Shown here: in pieces, positions 51,833-63,158 of the stretch | How the letters are laid out: each line of letters starts with the position of its first letter | Numbering within the stretch: position 1 is the first letter of the stretch | Assembly (NCBI RefSeq): GCF_014831675.1 | Contig: NZ_VJXY01000017.1 | Coordinates: forward strand, 1-64,000 | Direction: 5' to 3' | DNA: 64,000 nucleotides | Source of the DNA: Komarekiella delphini-convector SJRDD-AB1 | GTDB taxonomy: Bacteria; Cyanobacteriota; Cyanobacteriia; Cyanobacteriales; Nostocaceae | Notes under the pieces: generated by a model | The model's input: only the letters and a program-made list of their open reading frames with translations | The model's database searches: none | What the model was told of the DNA's origin: nothing | Program-made: the position numbers and the translations under genes

Positions 51833-54640
51833 GTGAAGTACCAGGACATAATTAAAGATATTAAATTAAACCTAAAAAAAACTGGATTTTTTATTTTAAA
51901 ATTTAATTTTTTATTAGTTAATTGTTTGGGGATTTTGCCAGCAACAGCGGCGATAGAAGAACCTGTATTGAGCATAGTCCATAGCCAAGAAAATGCTAAT
52001 CAATGGACAGGGATAACTGACCGCTTACAGGCAGTTGGAGTAAAGTATTGTGTAATTCCCCTGGCGAATGTAAAGAGTGTAACGGATTGGGGTGATCGCC
52101 GAGTATTGTTTTTGCCAAATGTAGAAACATTAACACCAACACAAGCGATCGCCTTAGAAGAATGGATGAGCAAGGGAGGACGCTTAATTGCCAGTGGCCC
52201 TGTAGGTAGTCTGTCCGCACCGGGAGTACGCCAATTATTGCGATCGCTCCTAGGGGGTTATTGGGGATTCAGCCTCAATCAAACAGAACAGATGAAACCC
52301 ACAAAAACCAAAATACAAGGTTGGGCAACTCAAGCTGAACTGTTTGGTAAAGTGCGCGGCGGCGTTGTGATTCCGAATGATGCCATGACTCAATCTGCCG
52401 CTGTTTGGAATTCTCAAGATAATCCTGCCGCAGTAGTGACAACTGAACGTTCCACATTTTTGGGCTGGCGCTGGGGTACAGATGCAACTTCAGCCGCAGA
52501 TTTAGATAGTGCTTGGTTAAAAGCTGCCGTCAATCGTCATCTGACAGCATTACCAAAGGGTACGAATAAAGTGGAAGGAGGCTCGCAAAGCTGCTCTACG
52601 TCGGTGGCGACAGCACCGCAGAGGGAGAGTGGAAGAGAAAATAATTCTTCCTTGCCTGAGTCCCCCCGTCCTCTTGTCTCCAAATCTTTTTCTTCCCCTA
52701 CTCCTTCACTCTCTCCATCCTCCCGTCCTCTTCCCATCACGCCCCCACGTGCTCAAGAGGCTATTGATGAACTAGAACAAGCAGTGCGTTTAGATATTGC
52801 GCCCAACTCTAATACGCCGATTGATCATAATCAAGCGATCGCCCTTCAGCAAGAGCTAGAAAATCTAATTGGTAGAGTAGAAAGTGCTCATCTAGCAGCC
52901 TCAACGCATGCCTCTAGCGTCAGCGAAACGAAGTCTGACGAGCAGCCCCGCTCTAGGCGTCTACGCGCTCAGTCTTTAGAAGAACAACAGACACAATTCG
53001 CCTCAACCAAACTTGGAGCACCAGTTGCCAGCACAGAGCAAGCCATAACACAAGCAAGGCTAATTGCCAAAAACTTACCCCAGTTGATTGCAGAAAAAAA
53101 CTACGCTCTGGCTCGTCAGCAGTGGTTGGAAGCTAAAGCGAGTCTGTGGAAACAGTTTCCTGTTGATCGGAGGTTGGCTCAGCCTGAAATCCGTGCTGTA
53201 TGGTTAGATCGGGGGACAATTGTCCGTGCTGGTAGCGAGAAGGGATTAGCCCAAATTTTTGATCGACTAGCCCAAGCTGGGATTAATACCGTCTTCTTTG
53301 AAACTGTTAATGCGAGCTATACGATTTATCCCAGTCAAGTTGCACCACAGCAAAACCCATTAATTCGCGGCTGGGATCCATTAGCAGCCGCGGTGAAATT
53401 AGCCCATAAGCGAGACATGGAATTACACGCTTGGGTTTGGACTTTTGCTGCTGGTAATCAACGTCACAATGAGATTATCAATCTCAATCCTAGTTACCCA
53501 GGGCCAGTACTTGCTGCTCATCCAGATTGGGCAAACTACGACAATCTTGGCAATATGATTCCTGTTAATCAGACAAAGCCATTCTTTGACCCAGCTAACC
53601 CCGAATTGCGACAGTACTTGCTCAAGTTATACGAAGAAATTGTTACGCGTTATGACGTAGATGGTCTACAACTAGACTACATTCGCTATCCTTTCCAAGA
53701 CCCGTTTGCAGGTCGATATTATGGCTATGGTAAAGCTGCAAGAGCGCAGTTTCAGCAACTTACTGGTGTAGATCCGCTGAATATATCCCCCAGCCAACCG
53801 GATTTATGGCAAAAGTGGACGACATTTCGCACCCAGCAAGTTGATAGCTTTGTTGCTCAAGTATCGCAACAGTTACGGCAAAAACGAGCAAATTTGATTT
53901 TGTCTGTTGCCGTATTTCCTCTGCCGGAACTAGAACGTATTCAGAAAATTCAACAACACTGGGAACTTTGGGCACGCCAAGGGGATGTAGATTTAATCGT
54001 TCCTATGACTTATGCCCTAGATACTTCTCGCTTCCAAAGGCTGGCACAACCCTGGATTGCCTCTACACAATTAGGTTCTACATTGTTATTACCAGGAATT
54101 CGTTTACTTTCCTTACCACCAGTCGGAGCCTTAGATCAGCTCCAATTGGTAAGAGACTTGCCAGTAAGTGGTTACGCACTCTTTGCCGCAGAGAATTTTA
54201 ACAACGAGCTAGACAAACTTTTTAGTAGCACCCAAGGTAGGGTAAAACCTACAACCAGTGAACCTATTCCTCACCGCCAGCCTTTTCAAACCGCTGCTGT
54301 CCGTTATACTGCCTTGCAACGGGAATGGAAGTTTGTTTTGCAAAATGATCAACTGCAAATGCCTGCTAAGACGATTTCAGATTTTAATAACCAGGCAGAA
54401 ATTTTACAAACTGCTTTGAATCAGCTTGCCAGTTCGCCTTCTGCCAGTAATTTACTAGCGGCGAGAGCCTCGCTAACTCGGTTAAAGTCTCAATTTCGGG
54501 CATTGATGAGCCGAGAAGTTATAGATAATTCCTATCAAGTCAAAGTCTGGGAAAATCGGCTTGCAACTATAGAAAAGCTATTGCGTTACGGTGAACGGCG
54601 TAGGCGTAGCCCGTCGGAGACATCGCAGTTACGTCCCTAG
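51833..54640 (+). CDS. GHL10-type (DUF187) glycoside hydrolase family protein
   Basis: A 935-residue secreted protein. A signal peptide lies near residues 15-40 (FFILKFNFLLVNCLGILPAT). Residues ~45-250 form a flavodoxin/GATase-like region (RVLFLPNVETLTPTQAIALE). A low-complexity linker follows (residues ~245-310). From ~455 there is a TIM-barrel of the GHL10 family (IRAVWLDRGTIVRAGSEKG, AVKLAHKRDMELHAWVWTFA, VDGLQLDYIRYPFQDPFAGR), with the probable catalytic Asp in DGLQLDYIR. It may cleave a cell-wall or sheath glycan. Three stretches of its protein are repeat-derived, including the C-terminus RRRRSPSETSQLRP. Confidence 0.85.
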   Translation: MKYQDIIKDIKLNLKKTGFFILKFNFLLVNCLGILPATAAIEEPVLSIVHSQENANQWTGITDRLQAVGVKYCVIPLANVKSVTDWGDRRVLFLPNVETLTPTQAIALEEWMSKGGRLIASGPVGSLSAPGVRQLLRSLLGGYWGFSLNQTEQMKPTKTKIQGWATQAELFGKVRGGVVIPNDAMTQSAAVWNSQDNPAAVVTTERSTFLGWRWGTDATSAADLDSAWLKAAVNRHLTALPKGTNKVEGGSQSCSTSVATAPQRESGRENNSSLPESPRPLVSKSFSSPTPSLSPSSRPLPITPPRAQEAIDELEQAVRLDIAPNSNTPIDHNQAIALQQELENLIGRVESAHLAASTHASSVSETKSDEQPRSRRLRAQSLEEQQTQFASTKLGAPVASTEQAITQARLIAKNLPQLIAEKNYALARQQWLEAKASLWKQFPVDRRLAQPEIRAVWLDRGTIVRAGSEKGLAQIFDRLAQAGINTVFFETVNASYTIYPSQVAPQQNPLIRGWDPLAAAVKLAHKRDMELHAWVWTFAAGNQRHNEIINLNPSYPGPVLAAHPDWANYDNLGNMIPVNQTKPFFDPANPELRQYLLKLYEEIVTRYDVDGLQLDYIRYPFQDPFAGRYYGYGKAARAQFQQLTGVDPLNISPSQPDLWQKWTTFRTQQVDSFVAQVSQQLRQKRANLILSVAVFPLPELERIQKIQQHWELWARQGDVDLIVPMTYALDTSRFQRLAQPWIASTQLGSTLLLPGIRLLSLPPVGALDQLQLVRDLPVSGYALFAAENFNNELDKLFSSTQGRVKPTTSEPIPHRQPFQTAAVRYTALQREWKFVLQNDQLQMPAKTISDFNNQAEILQTALNQLASSPSASNLLAARASLTRLKSQFRALMSREVIDNSYQVKVWENRLATIEKLLRYGERRRRSPSETSQLRP

Positions 54641-55031
54641 AGTATCGATTTAGTAATCGCAAAAACCCGATTGATTTTCGGTAAAACGACCAATTTTCGT
54701 TGACTGTAGAGACGTTGCATTGCAACGTCTCTACGAAATAATCGGTTTTTTTTCGCCTTTATCTTGAATACTAAATCGGTGTTCTAGTGAAGAGGTAGGG
54801 GGAGCGGGAGCAATACGGTTCGGATAAGCAAGGGAGGCAGGGAAGGAAAGAGTTGATTGACAATTATTTCTTCCCCCCTGCTTCTGTGCATCAAACGCTT
54901 TGTATTTATTAAAACAAGCTTTACCGTGTTTATCCAGAGATAATATTATTTAGTTCGCGTCAAAATATTAGAGGTTACTTAATAAACTACTTGAGATAAC
55001 TACTTTTTGATAATAGTTATCGTAATCATCT
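54641..55031. other. Intergenic region before the multi-PAS kinase
   Basis: About 390 bp with a GTAGAGACGTTGCA palindrome (54706-54734) near its start. An AT-rich stretch follows, with a purine-rich tract near 54790-54850 (GGTAGGGGGAGCGGGAG). It should contain the kinase promoter. Confidence 0.5.
54706..54734 (+). terminator. GTAGAGACGTTGCA palindrome (14-bp arms)
   Basis: Arms 54706-54719 and 54721-54734 are exact reverse complements around one base. They are nested in a wider AAACCGATT-type inverted repeat: AAACCCGATT near 54663 pairs with AATCGGTTTTTTTT at 54740-54753, which ends in a T-run. It acts as a likely terminator for the GHL10 gene and resembles the hairpin at 5412. Confidence 0.65.
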
Positions 55032-58000
55032 ATGCAAGCTTTACCTCAGCTTATCGGGCTACAAAGCTTAGAGTCAATAATTGACTGTTCACCGCTGATG
55101 GTTGTGCCAGAAACACCATTATCGGATGCGATCGCACTAATGGCGGCACAGGGCAAGAATGTCTTGGTGGGATCAGCTTCGCAGATATTGGGGTACTTTA
55201 CAGAGCGGCATCTGGTGCAGCTTTTAGCTTCAGGGATTGACTTGAGAACAGCCAAGATTTCTGAAGTCATGCATACTTCAGTCATGATGCTGAAGATATC
55301 AGAATTTTCGGATCTCACATCAGTATTGTTACTGTTGCACCAGCAGTTGATACTGCCAGTTGTAGATGATCAAGGGCAAATTGTCGGAACGATCACTTCT
55401 GAAAGTATTTGTCAAGTGCTGGCACAAGAAACCCAGAAAACTAGAGGTGACTTCGAGGAATCCCAAGAACGACTACGTTTGCTAGCTTTTGAGATATTGC
55501 AGGAGAGCGCCACTCGACTAATATTAGCTTTGGAAGCGACTCAAACAATTTATTGGGAACGCAATTTGAATAATGATCGGATGTTGTTCTTGAGTATGGT
55601 TAGTGAAACTGGAGAAACTCAAGAGATATCTTACAGCGAAGTCCTGGCGCTAGTACATACGGATGATCAAGAAAAGTTTGCTCATGCTCACAAATTAGCG
55701 ATCGCCAGTCTTAGCTCTTTTGAAGTAGAACATCGAATACTTGTAAAAGGGCGCTCAGAGTACAAATGGTTACTCACACGCGGCATGGTATTGACAGATC
55801 CTACAGGCATTGCTCGCATGATTGGAGTTTCTGTGGATATTACTTACCGCGTGCAGGCAGAAGCAGCACTGCATGAGAGCGAAAAACGATTCCGTGCTAT
55901 CTTCAACGGCACATTCCAGTTTACCGGATTGCTAACACCAGCAGGTATTGTTCTAGAAGCCAACCAAGCGTTACTCGATTTTGGAGGATTACAGCCAGAA
56001 GATATAGTTGGGCGTCCATACTGGGAGACGCGATGGTGGACGATTTCCCACGAAACGCAGAATCAACTCAAAGTAGCAATAGCACTTGCGGCTAGAGGGG
56101 AATTTGTCCGTTACGAAGTTGATGTACTCGGTATAAACCAAACAGTACGAACCATAGATTTTTCTTTGAAGCCGTTGATAGAAGAAACTGGGAAAGTTGC
56201 GCTACTGATTGCTGAAGCACGAGACATTACTGAACTCAAACAGACACAAGCAGCTTTGCAACAGGTGAACCAAGAATTAGAAATGCGAGTGGCTGAGCGA
56301 ACTATTGTTTTAAAACAAACAAATCGGCAGCTATTGTCTGAGATTGTCGAGCGCCAAATCGTGGAGGAGCAACTGCGGCAATCCCAGCAAATGTTACAAC
56401 TAATTATGGACACTATTCCTCAGTGTATTTTCTGGAAAGATAGAAATTCTGTCTACTTGGGTTGTAATCGCAACTTTGCGATCGCTGGTGGCTTGAACAG
56501 TCCAGAAGAGATCGTAGGAAAGACAGACTATGATTTACCTTGGAAGAAAGAGGAAGCAGACTTCTACCGTGAATGTGACATTAGGGTGATGCAGAGCAAT
56601 ACACCCGAGTATCACATAATTGAACCTTTATTGAGAGCAGACGGCAAACAGACTTGGCTGAATACTAATAAAGTTCCACTTCATAATCTCGAAGGCAATG
56701 TGGTAGGTATCTTAGGCACTTTTGAAGATATCACTGATCGCCAGCAAGCAGAAACGGCATTGCGGGAGACTCAACAACAGCTACAAGCGATTTTAGATAA
56801 TTCTTCAGCTGTGATGTACCTAGTAGATTCTCAAGATAGATTCTTGTTGATCAACCATCAGTTTGAAAAGCTATTGAATATTACTCAAAACCAAATAGCG
56901 GGCAAAAGCATCTACGACATTTTTGCCTATGAGATTGCTGATGGTTTTGCAGCTAATAATCACCAGGTCATTGTAAGTGGTATCCCCATAGAAGCTGAAG
57001 AAGTTGTTCCCCTCAATGATGGTTTACACACTTATTTATCTGTGAAGTTTCCTTTAAAAGATGCTAATGGGATCTCTTATGCCGTTGGTGGCATCTCTAC
57101 AGATATTACATACCGTAAATTAGTCGAAGAATCGCTATTACGTTTTCGCAAAGCGATAGAAAGCACAAGCGACGCCATTGGCATGGCTGATATTACAGGT
57201 GAAGGTATTTACGTCAATGCCGCATTTATCAAACTGTTTGAGTATACCTTGGAGGAATTGCAAGCTGCCGGAGGAGTAAAAGTTATTTTCAAGCAAAAAA
57301 TAGAGTGTAAAAAAGTACTTGCTAAAATTCAAAGGGGTGAGTCGTGGCGTGGTGAGGTGATGATGCAAACCCGCTGTGGTAGAAGCTTGCAAATTTATCT
57401 TTGTACTGATGCGATTAAAGATCACAGTGGCAAAATAGTGGGAACTGTCAATATTTATACGGATATTACACAGCGCAAGCAAGCAGAGGAAGGTTTACGA
57501 TTGCGCGATCGCGCGATCGCTGCCAGCAGCAATGGCATTATTATCGCCGATGTCACCATGCCAGCGAGGCCAATCATCTATGTCAATCCAGCTTTTGAGC
57601 GGATGAGCGGCTACTCGGCAGCAGAAGTGATTGGACAAAACTTTCTTTTACTCCAAGGTACTGATATTAATCAACCAGGGTTACAAGAACTCAATGCTGC
57701 CATGCGAGAAGGAAAAGACTTTACAGTAATTTTACGCAATTACCGTAAAGATGGCAGTCTGTTTTGGAATGAGTTAAATATTTCTCCCGTCTATGACATC
57801 GATGGCTATCTCACCCATTACATCGGCATTCAAAATGATATTACTGAGCGTAAGCAGGCAGAAACAGCACTACTTGTCAGCCAACAACGGTTACAATATT
57901 TACTTTCCTCCAGCCCAGCTGTGATCTATACCTGTAGGAGTTATGGAGATTTTGGCGGTACTTTCGTTAGCGAAAATGTCACCACGATGATGGGCTATGA

Positions 58001-59003
58001 AGCACGGGAAATGGTTGAAAATCCTAGCTTTTGGGGTAGTCATCTCCACCCGGAAGATGCAACCCAAGCGTTTGCCAAACTCTCAAACGTTTTGGAGCAA
58101 GGGCAGTATACATTAGAATACCGCTTTTTACACCAAGATGGTACTTATCGTTGGGTACACGACCAAGGTAAGGTAGTGCGGGATCAAGCTGGCAAATCTG
58201 TGGAAATGGTCGGTTACTGGGCAGACATCACACCTCGCAAGCAATTGGAACATGAACTGAGAGTTGCACTAGAAAAAGAAAAAGAACTCAGCGAACTTAA
58301 ATCCCGCTTTGTTTCCATGACTTCTCACGAATTCCGCACGCCGTTGAGTACTATCCTTTCTTCTTGCGAGTTACTAGAACACTATCGCCAAAAATGGACA
58401 CAAGAGAAACAACTCACTCATCTGCATCGGATTCAAAGCGCTGTCAAGCGAATGACTGAAATGTTAAATGATGTGTTGGTTATTGGTAAGGCGGAAGCAG
58501 GAAAATTAGAGTTCAGACCAACATCTTTAGATTTAGTAGAATACTGTCGTCAATTAGTAGAAGAAGTACAGCTAAATCTCAGTAATCAGCACATAATTTC
58601 TTTTACTAGTCAATATGAATCTGTACCATGCTACATGGATGAAAAATTGCTGGGACATATTCTGAGTAATTTACTCTCGAATGCGATCAAATATTCCCCA
58701 ATTGGTAGCACTGTTAAGTTTACTCTCACCTGTGAGGATCTGCGAGCTGTATTTGCAATTCAAGATCAGGGAATTGGCATTCCAGAAGAAGACCTCCCGC
58801 GACTTTTTGAGTCCTTTCATCGTGCTAGAAATGTCGGTAATATCCTAGGAACTGGATTAGGATTAGCGATTGTAAAAAAGTGTGTAGACATACACCAAGG
58901 TGAAATTACTGTCACAAGTAAGCTGGGATTTACTACGAAGTTTATTGTCACTCTACCATTAAAAAACCAAAGTAAAACTGAGGTAATATGCCTAAGATTT
59001 TAG
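55032..59003 (+). CDS. CBS / multi-PAS sensor histidine kinase with cysteine-less LOV-like domain
   Basis: A 1323-residue cytoplasmic kinase without membrane helices. Two CBS motifs fill residues ~15-130. About seven PAS units follow (starting ~155, 280, 455, 578, 705, 825 and 955), with a coiled coil near 395-455. The unit at ~825-950 is LOV-like ([20 protein letters not shown] ... [18 protein letters not shown]), but the flavin-binding Cys position is Phe871 (GQNFLLLQG). The HisKA motif [10 protein letters not shown] has the phospho-acceptor His1099. The HATPase end has [16 protein letters not shown] and [10 protein letters not shown]. There is no receiver domain; the next gene, overlapping by 16 bp, encodes one. 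Confidence 0.92.
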   Translation: MQALPQLIGLQSLESIIDCSPLMVVPETPLSDAIALMAAQGKNVLVGSASQILGYFTERHLVQLLASGIDLRTAKISEVMHTSVMMLKISEFSDLTSVLLLLHQQLILPVVDDQGQIVGTITSESICQVLAQETQKTRGDFEESQERLRLLAFEILQESATRLILALEATQTIYWERNLNNDRMLFLSMVSETGETQEISYSEVLALVHTDDQEKFAHAHKLAIASLSSFEVEHRILVKGRSEYKWLLTRGMVLTDPTGIARMIGVSVDITYRVQAEAALHESEKRFRAIFNGTFQFTGLLTPAGIVLEANQALLDFGGLQPEDIVGRPYWETRWWTISHETQNQLKVAIALAARGEFVRYEVDVLGINQTVRTIDFSLKPLIEETGKVALLIAEARDITELKQTQAALQQVNQELEMRVAERTIVLKQTNRQLLSEIVERQIVEEQLRQSQQMLQLIMDTIPQCIFWKDRNSVYLGCNRNFAIAGGLNSPEEIVGKTDYDLPWKKEEADFYRECDIRVMQSNTPEYHIIEPLLRADGKQTWLNTNKVPLHNLEGNVVGILGTFEDITDRQQAETALRETQQQLQAILDNSSAVMYLVDSQDRFLLINHQFEKLLNITQNQIAGKSIYDIFAYEIADGFAANNHQVIVSGIPIEAEEVVPLNDGLHTYLSVKFPLKDANGISYAVGGISTDITYRKLVEESLLRFRKAIESTSDAIGMADITGEGIYVNAAFIKLFEYTLEELQAAGGVKVIFKQKIECKKVLAKIQRGESWRGEVMMQTRCGRSLQIYLCTDAIKDHSGKIVGTVNIYTDITQRKQAEEGLRLRDRAIAASSNGIIIADVTMPARPIIYVNPAFERMSGYSAAEVIGQNFLLLQGTDINQPGLQELNAAMREGKDFTVILRNYRKDGSLFWNELNISPVYDIDGYLTHYIGIQNDITERKQAETALLVSQQRLQYLLSSSPAVIYTCRSYGDFGGTFVSENVTTMMGYEAREMVENPSFWGSHLHPEDATQAFAKLSNVLEQGQYTLEYRFLHQDGTYRWVHDQGKVVRDQAGKSVEMVGYWADITPRKQLEHELRVALEKEKELSELKSRFVSMTSHEFRTPLSTILSSCELLEHYRQKWTQEKQLTHLHRIQSAVKRMTEMLNDVLVIGKAEAGKLEFRPTSLDLVEYCRQLVEEVQLNLSNQHIISFTSQYESVPCYMDEKLLGHILSNLLSNAIKYSPIGSTVKFTLTCEDLRAVFAIQDQGIGIPEEDLPRLFESFHRARNVGNILGTGLGLAIVKKCVDIHQGEITVTSKLGFTTKFIVTLPLKNQSKTEVICLRF

Positions 59004-60199
59004 TAATTGAAGACGAAGAAGCTGTGCGTGAAAATATTTTGGATTTACTAGAAGCGGAAAGTTTTGAGATTATTGCTGCTGCCAATGGCAGAATTGGTTT
59101 ACAAATGGCTATTGCTGAAATTCCTGATATAATTTTATGCGACATGATGATGCCAGAAATAGATGGTTTTGGTGTACTAACTACATTACGTCAAGACCCT
59201 TTGACTGCAACTATTCCCTTCATTTTTTTGACTGCAAAATCTGCTAAAAGTGACTTTCGTCAAGGAATGAATATGGGTGCAGATGACTATATAACTAAGC
59301 CATTTACTCGTGGGGAATTATTAAGTGCAATTATGAATAGATTAGAAAAACATGCTGCTTTGAAAAAGTATTTATCTCCTCCAAATATTATTAATAATTT
59401 GTCTCCAAAGATGCAATTATTAGAAATTAGCTTACATCGAGCAATTAAACAACATAATTTCCAAGAGTTTGAAGTTTATTATCAACCAATAGTCGATATT
59501 GCTTCTGGTAAGATAATAGCTGCTGAAAGTTTGTTACGTTGGCACAGTCCTGAATTAGGAATGGTTACACCAGGAGAATTTATTCCGTTAGCAGAATCTA
59601 CAGGTTTAATCGTTCCTATGGGTAAATGGGTCTTGAAAAGAGTATGTGAACAAATTAAAATCTGGCGTGATGCCGGAATTAATTCTTTGAGTATTACTGT
59701 AAATTTATCGGTAATTGAATTTAATCAACCAGACTTTATTCAAAAAATAATTTATTTTATAAACGCTAATGATTTGGAACCTCATTATTTAGAATTAGAA
59801 TTAACTGAAAGTATGATTATGCAAGATATTAATAGTGCGATCGCTACCATGAATAAATTGCAATCATTGGGTGTTAAAATCGCAATTGATGATTTTGGTA
59901 CTGGCTATTCTTCTTTAATTTATTTGAAAAACTTACCAATTAATACATTAAAAATTGATCGCTATTTTATCCATAATGTTGCCAATGATCCACAAAAATC
60001 AGCAATTACAAAAGCATTGATTCAAATGGCTGATAATCTTAATCTACATGTAGTAGCTGAAGGTGTAGAGACAGAAGCAGAACTTGCTTTTTTGCGCCAA
60101 CATCATTGTAGTGCTATACAAGGTTTTCTATTTAGTCGTCCATTGCCAGCAGCAGAATTTGAAAACTTTTTGTTAACTAACAAATGTTTATCGGTATAA
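58988..60199 (+). CDS. Response regulator with EAL phosphodiesterase output
   Basis: A 403-residue two-domain protein. The receiver domain (1-125) has acidic IEDEEAV, phosphoacceptor Asp in [13 protein letters not shown], Thr in FLTAKS and Lys in DYITKPF. The EAL domain begins [20 protein letters not shown] and carries ESLLRW in place of EALLRW, plus [32 protein letters not shown] and [10 protein letters not shown]. All metal and catalytic residues are present, so c-di-GMP hydrolysis is expected. Its start overlaps the kinase stop by 16 bp, and the kinase is therefore the likely phosphodonor. Confidence 0.93.
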   Translation: MPKILVIEDEEAVRENILDLLEAESFEIIAAANGRIGLQMAIAEIPDIILCDMMMPEIDGFGVLTTLRQDPLTATIPFIFLTAKSAKSDFRQGMNMGADDYITKPFTRGELLSAIMNRLEKHAALKKYLSPPNIINNLSPKMQLLEISLHRAIKQHNFQEFEVYYQPIVDIASGKIIAAESLLRWHSPELGMVTPGEFIPLAESTGLIVPMGKWVLKRVCEQIKIWRDAGINSLSITVNLSVIEFNQPDFIQKIIYFINANDLEPHYLELELTESMIMQDINSAIATMNKLQSLGVKIAIDDFGTGYSSLIYLKNLPINTLKIDRYFIHNVANDPQKSAITKALIQMADNLNLHVVAEGVETEAELAFLRQHHCSAIQGFLFSRPLPAAEFENFLLTNKCLSV

Positions 60200-60359
60200 A
60201 TAAAATTAATTAAAATATTTTTATGCTCATGTATTATGCAGACTTAAAGAGCAAACTAAATGATCAATAATATTAATTTATTTATTAAAGTTTGTTCATA
60301 TTTTTAACAGTAATTAAAAATAAAAAGACAACTAATTTATTCTTTATTGTTTTAGACAG

Positions 60360-61544
60360 ATGAACAAAATACTAGTAATTGAAGATGATATAAACGTACG
60401 TCAAAATATTTTAGATTTGCTTGATGCTGAAGATTTCAAGGTAATTGGCGCAGAAAATGGTCTTCTCGGTTTGCAGTTAGCCCAAGAGGAAATTCCCGAT
60501 CTGATTCTTTGCGACGTGATGATGCCGGAATTAGATGGTCATGGAGTACTGAAGGCACTACGACAAAATCAGCTAACTGCGATGATACCATTGATTTTTC
60601 TGACTGCAAAATCTGACAAAACGGACTTTCGTCAAGGTATGGAATTAGGTGCAGATGATTACATTATTAAGCCATTTAGAAGGGCGGAATTGCTAGCAGC
60701 TATTACCTGTAGATTAGAAAAGCAAATAGTAATTAATCAGCAATCTCAAAAGAAACTAAATGATTTACGTAATAGTATTACTTTGTCTCTTCCTCATGAA
60801 ATGCGAACACCTCTAAATGGCATTTTAGGTTTTTCGCAGCTGCTAATGGAAGAAAGTGATAGTCTTGACTCACAAACAATTCGCGAAATGGCAGAAGATA
60901 TTTATAAATCAGGTGAACGTTTATTTAAATTAATCCAAAACTTTTTACTATATGCAGAAATTGAAATTATAGCAACCGAGCCCCAGCAAATCAACTTACT
61001 GCAAAGTCAGCAAACAGTCTTTCCGACATCGGCGTTAACTAACTTAATGATGGAAAAAGCTAAACATGCAGGGCGGGAAGCAGATTTACAATTAGATTTA
61101 CATGCATGTCATCTAAAAATATCTCCTACAAAAATTTATAAAATTATTGAAGAATTAATTGATAATGCCTTGAAGTTTTCCCCACAAGGGACACCGATTT
61201 TAGTTACTAGTAAGTTTGTTAACAATACTTTTAATCTATGTTTTATTGATTGCGGTAGAGGTATGACAGCAGATCAGATTGTTGAATTGGGAGCTTATCA
61301 GCAATTTGAGCGCAAACTTTACGAACAAGAAGGTTCAGGTTTAGGGTTAATTATTGCCAAACGTTTGGTTGAATTGCACGGTGGTACACTAAAAATTCAA
61401 AGTCAGCCAAAAGAAAAAACAATTGTGCAGGTAATGCTTCCATGTAGTACACAAGGAGAGTTTATTGGTGAAGACAACTCCTACCGGAGTAAATTATCTA
61501 TTGGTAATGAGACAAGGGCAAGCAATGATTTGAGTAAGAAGTAA
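60360..61544 (+). CDS. Receiver-histidine kinase (REC-HisKA-HATPase)
   Basis: A 394-residue hybrid protein with N-terminal receiver (LVIEDDINVRQNILDLLDAE; Asp in LILCDVMMPELDG; Lys in DYIIKPF), then a HisKA helix with SLPHEMRTPLNGILGFSQLL and a HATPase with DNALKFSPQGTPILV, DCGRGMTADQ and GSGLGLIIAKRLVELHG. The receiver is closely similar to the one at 58988, so the two arose by duplication. It starts 160 bp after the REC-EAL stop. A REC domain upstream of the kinase suggests it receives phosphate from the multi-PAS kinase and then signals onward. Confidence 0.92.
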   Translation: MNKILVIEDDINVRQNILDLLDAEDFKVIGAENGLLGLQLAQEEIPDLILCDVMMPELDGHGVLKALRQNQLTAMIPLIFLTAKSDKTDFRQGMELGADDYIIKPFRRAELLAAITCRLEKQIVINQQSQKKLNDLRNSITLSLPHEMRTPLNGILGFSQLLMEESDSLDSQTIREMAEDIYKSGERLFKLIQNFLLYAEIEIIATEPQQINLLQSQQTVFPTSALTNLMMEKAKHAGREADLQLDLHACHLKISPTKIYKIIEELIDNALKFSPQGTPILVTSKFVNNTFNLCFIDCGRGMTADQIVELGAYQQFERKLYEQEGSGLGLIIAKRLVELHGGTLKIQSQPKEKTIVQVMLPCSTQGEFIGEDNSYRSKLSIGNETRASNDLSKK

Positions 61545-61623
61545 TGAAAATCGGACTTTAGACTGGCGATATTTATCGAGTTTCAGGTTTACATTAAGAA
61601 TATTGTGTATCATTTTTGCTGTT

Positions 61624-62964
61624 ATGAAAGTTTCTGCGCGTTTCTTGCTGCTAGTTTTGTTACTGACTACAGCAGCAGCCTGTAACCAGACTCGCGCCTC
61701 CTTGGACAATACCACGCAAGTATCTGCACCTTCGCCCCAGTTGGCACAGAATTCTACACAGCCGAAAAATAGCGTTCGTACTGAACCACTTTCACCTACA
61801 CCTATCCGAATTAACCTGAAGAATTTACCAGCACCTTTCGCTACGGACAGTGTTTCCAAGAGGCCCGAAGTTGTACCAATTCCCCAAAACCCCGTATTAC
61901 GTGTACCATCAGGATTTACAGTTAATGTGTTTGCTGAAGGTTTAGATGCCCCTCGCTGGCTGGCTTTAACCCCCAGTGGTGATGTGCTGGTGACGGAAAC
62001 GGGGCAAAACCGCATTCGTCTGTTGCGTGATAGTAACGGCGACGGCGTAGCAGATGTCCAAGAGACTTTTGCTAACAGGACAAATGGACTCAATAGACCC
62101 TTCGGTATGGCTTTTGCAGGTGATTCCTTCTTCTTAGGAAACACTGATGCTGTACTAAGTTTTCCTTATACTCAGGGCCAAAACAAAATTACAGGTAAGG
62201 GGAAAAAAATCGCTGACTTACCTGCTGAGGGTTATAACAATCATTGGACGCGCAATATTGTTGTCTCGCCAGATGGTAATAAGTTATATGTTTCAATTGG
62301 TTCAGGAACCAATGTGGATGAGGAACCTTTACCAAGAGCATCGGTACAAGTAATGAATTTGGATGGTTCCCAGCAGCAGACTTTTGCCTTTGGCTTGCGT
62401 AACCCTGTTGGTTTAGACTTTCATCCTGTAACGAAGGAACTTTACACTACTGTTAATGAACGGGATGGTATTGGTGATGATTTAGTGCCAGACTACTTAA
62501 CACGCATCCAGCAAGGGGAATTCTATGGCTGGCCGTATGCTTATCTGACGCCAAGCAACCTCGATCCACGTCAAAAGACGAATAATAAAAGTAAGCGCCC
62601 CGACTTAGTAGCCCGTACCCAAACCCCGGATGTGCTTTTTCAATCGCATTCAGCTGCATTAGGTTTGCAGTTTTATGACCGTCAGACATTTCCAGAAAAG
62701 TATCGGAACGGTGCTTTTACTGCTTTTCGTGGTTCTTGGAACCGCGATCGCGGCACTGGTTATAAAATTGTCTTTGTTCCCTTCGATAGTAAAGGCCGCC
62801 CACAAGGTTACTACGAAGACTTTCTCACAGGATTTTTGCTAAATCCTTCTACACCAACTACTTGGGGACGACCTGTGGGTTTACTCGTATTACCTGATGG
62901 CAGTTTGTTAGTAACGGAGGAAGCCAATAATCGTATTTATCGGATTCAGTATACGGGGGGTTAG
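61624..62964 (+). CDS. PQQ-type sugar (sorbosone/glucose) dehydrogenase, lipoprotein
   Basis: Start taken at ATG 61624. The 446-residue precursor has a lipoprotein signal, ARFLLLVLLLTTAAAC, with the lipobox cysteine about 20 residues in. The mature beta-propeller has PSGFTVNVFAEGLDAPRWLA, GDVLVTETGQNRIRLL (calcium/PQQ region), NHWTRNIVVSPDGNKLYVSI, AFGLRNPVGLDFHP and GAFTAFRGSWNRDRGTGYKI. It belongs to the soluble glucose/sorbosone dehydrogenase family. Whether this organism makes PQQ is unknown, so the activity is uncertain. It is anchored in the periplasm. It stands alone downstream of the signalling genes. Confidence 0.85.
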   Translation: MKVSARFLLLVLLLTTAAACNQTRASLDNTTQVSAPSPQLAQNSTQPKNSVRTEPLSPTPIRINLKNLPAPFATDSVSKRPEVVPIPQNPVLRVPSGFTVNVFAEGLDAPRWLALTPSGDVLVTETGQNRIRLLRDSNGDGVADVQETFANRTNGLNRPFGMAFAGDSFFLGNTDAVLSFPYTQGQNKITGKGKKIADLPAEGYNNHWTRNIVVSPDGNKLYVSIGSGTNVDEEPLPRASVQVMNLDGSQQQTFAFGLRNPVGLDFHPVTKELYTTVNERDGIGDDLVPDYLTRIQQGEFYGWPYAYLTPSNLDPRQKTNNKSKRPDLVARTQTPDVLFQSHSAALGLQFYDRQTFPEKYRNGAFTAFRGSWNRDRGTGYKIVFVPFDSKGRPQGYYEDFLTGFLLNPSTPTTWGRPVGLLVLPDGSLLVTEEANNRIYRIQYTGG

Positions 62965-63158
62965 GGATTAGGGACTGGGGACTAAGGATTGGGGACTGGG
63001 AAAGAGTTTTTCTAGTATTTAATATTAAATATGTAGTACGCGATCGCTAAGTAGACCGCGTTGACAGCATTTCTTTGTGTGGCTTAACCCTAGCTTTATC
63101 TGGTTACGTTAAATTACTGGAGAATAATAGTAATAGTCATCTGGTTGAGAAATTAGTT

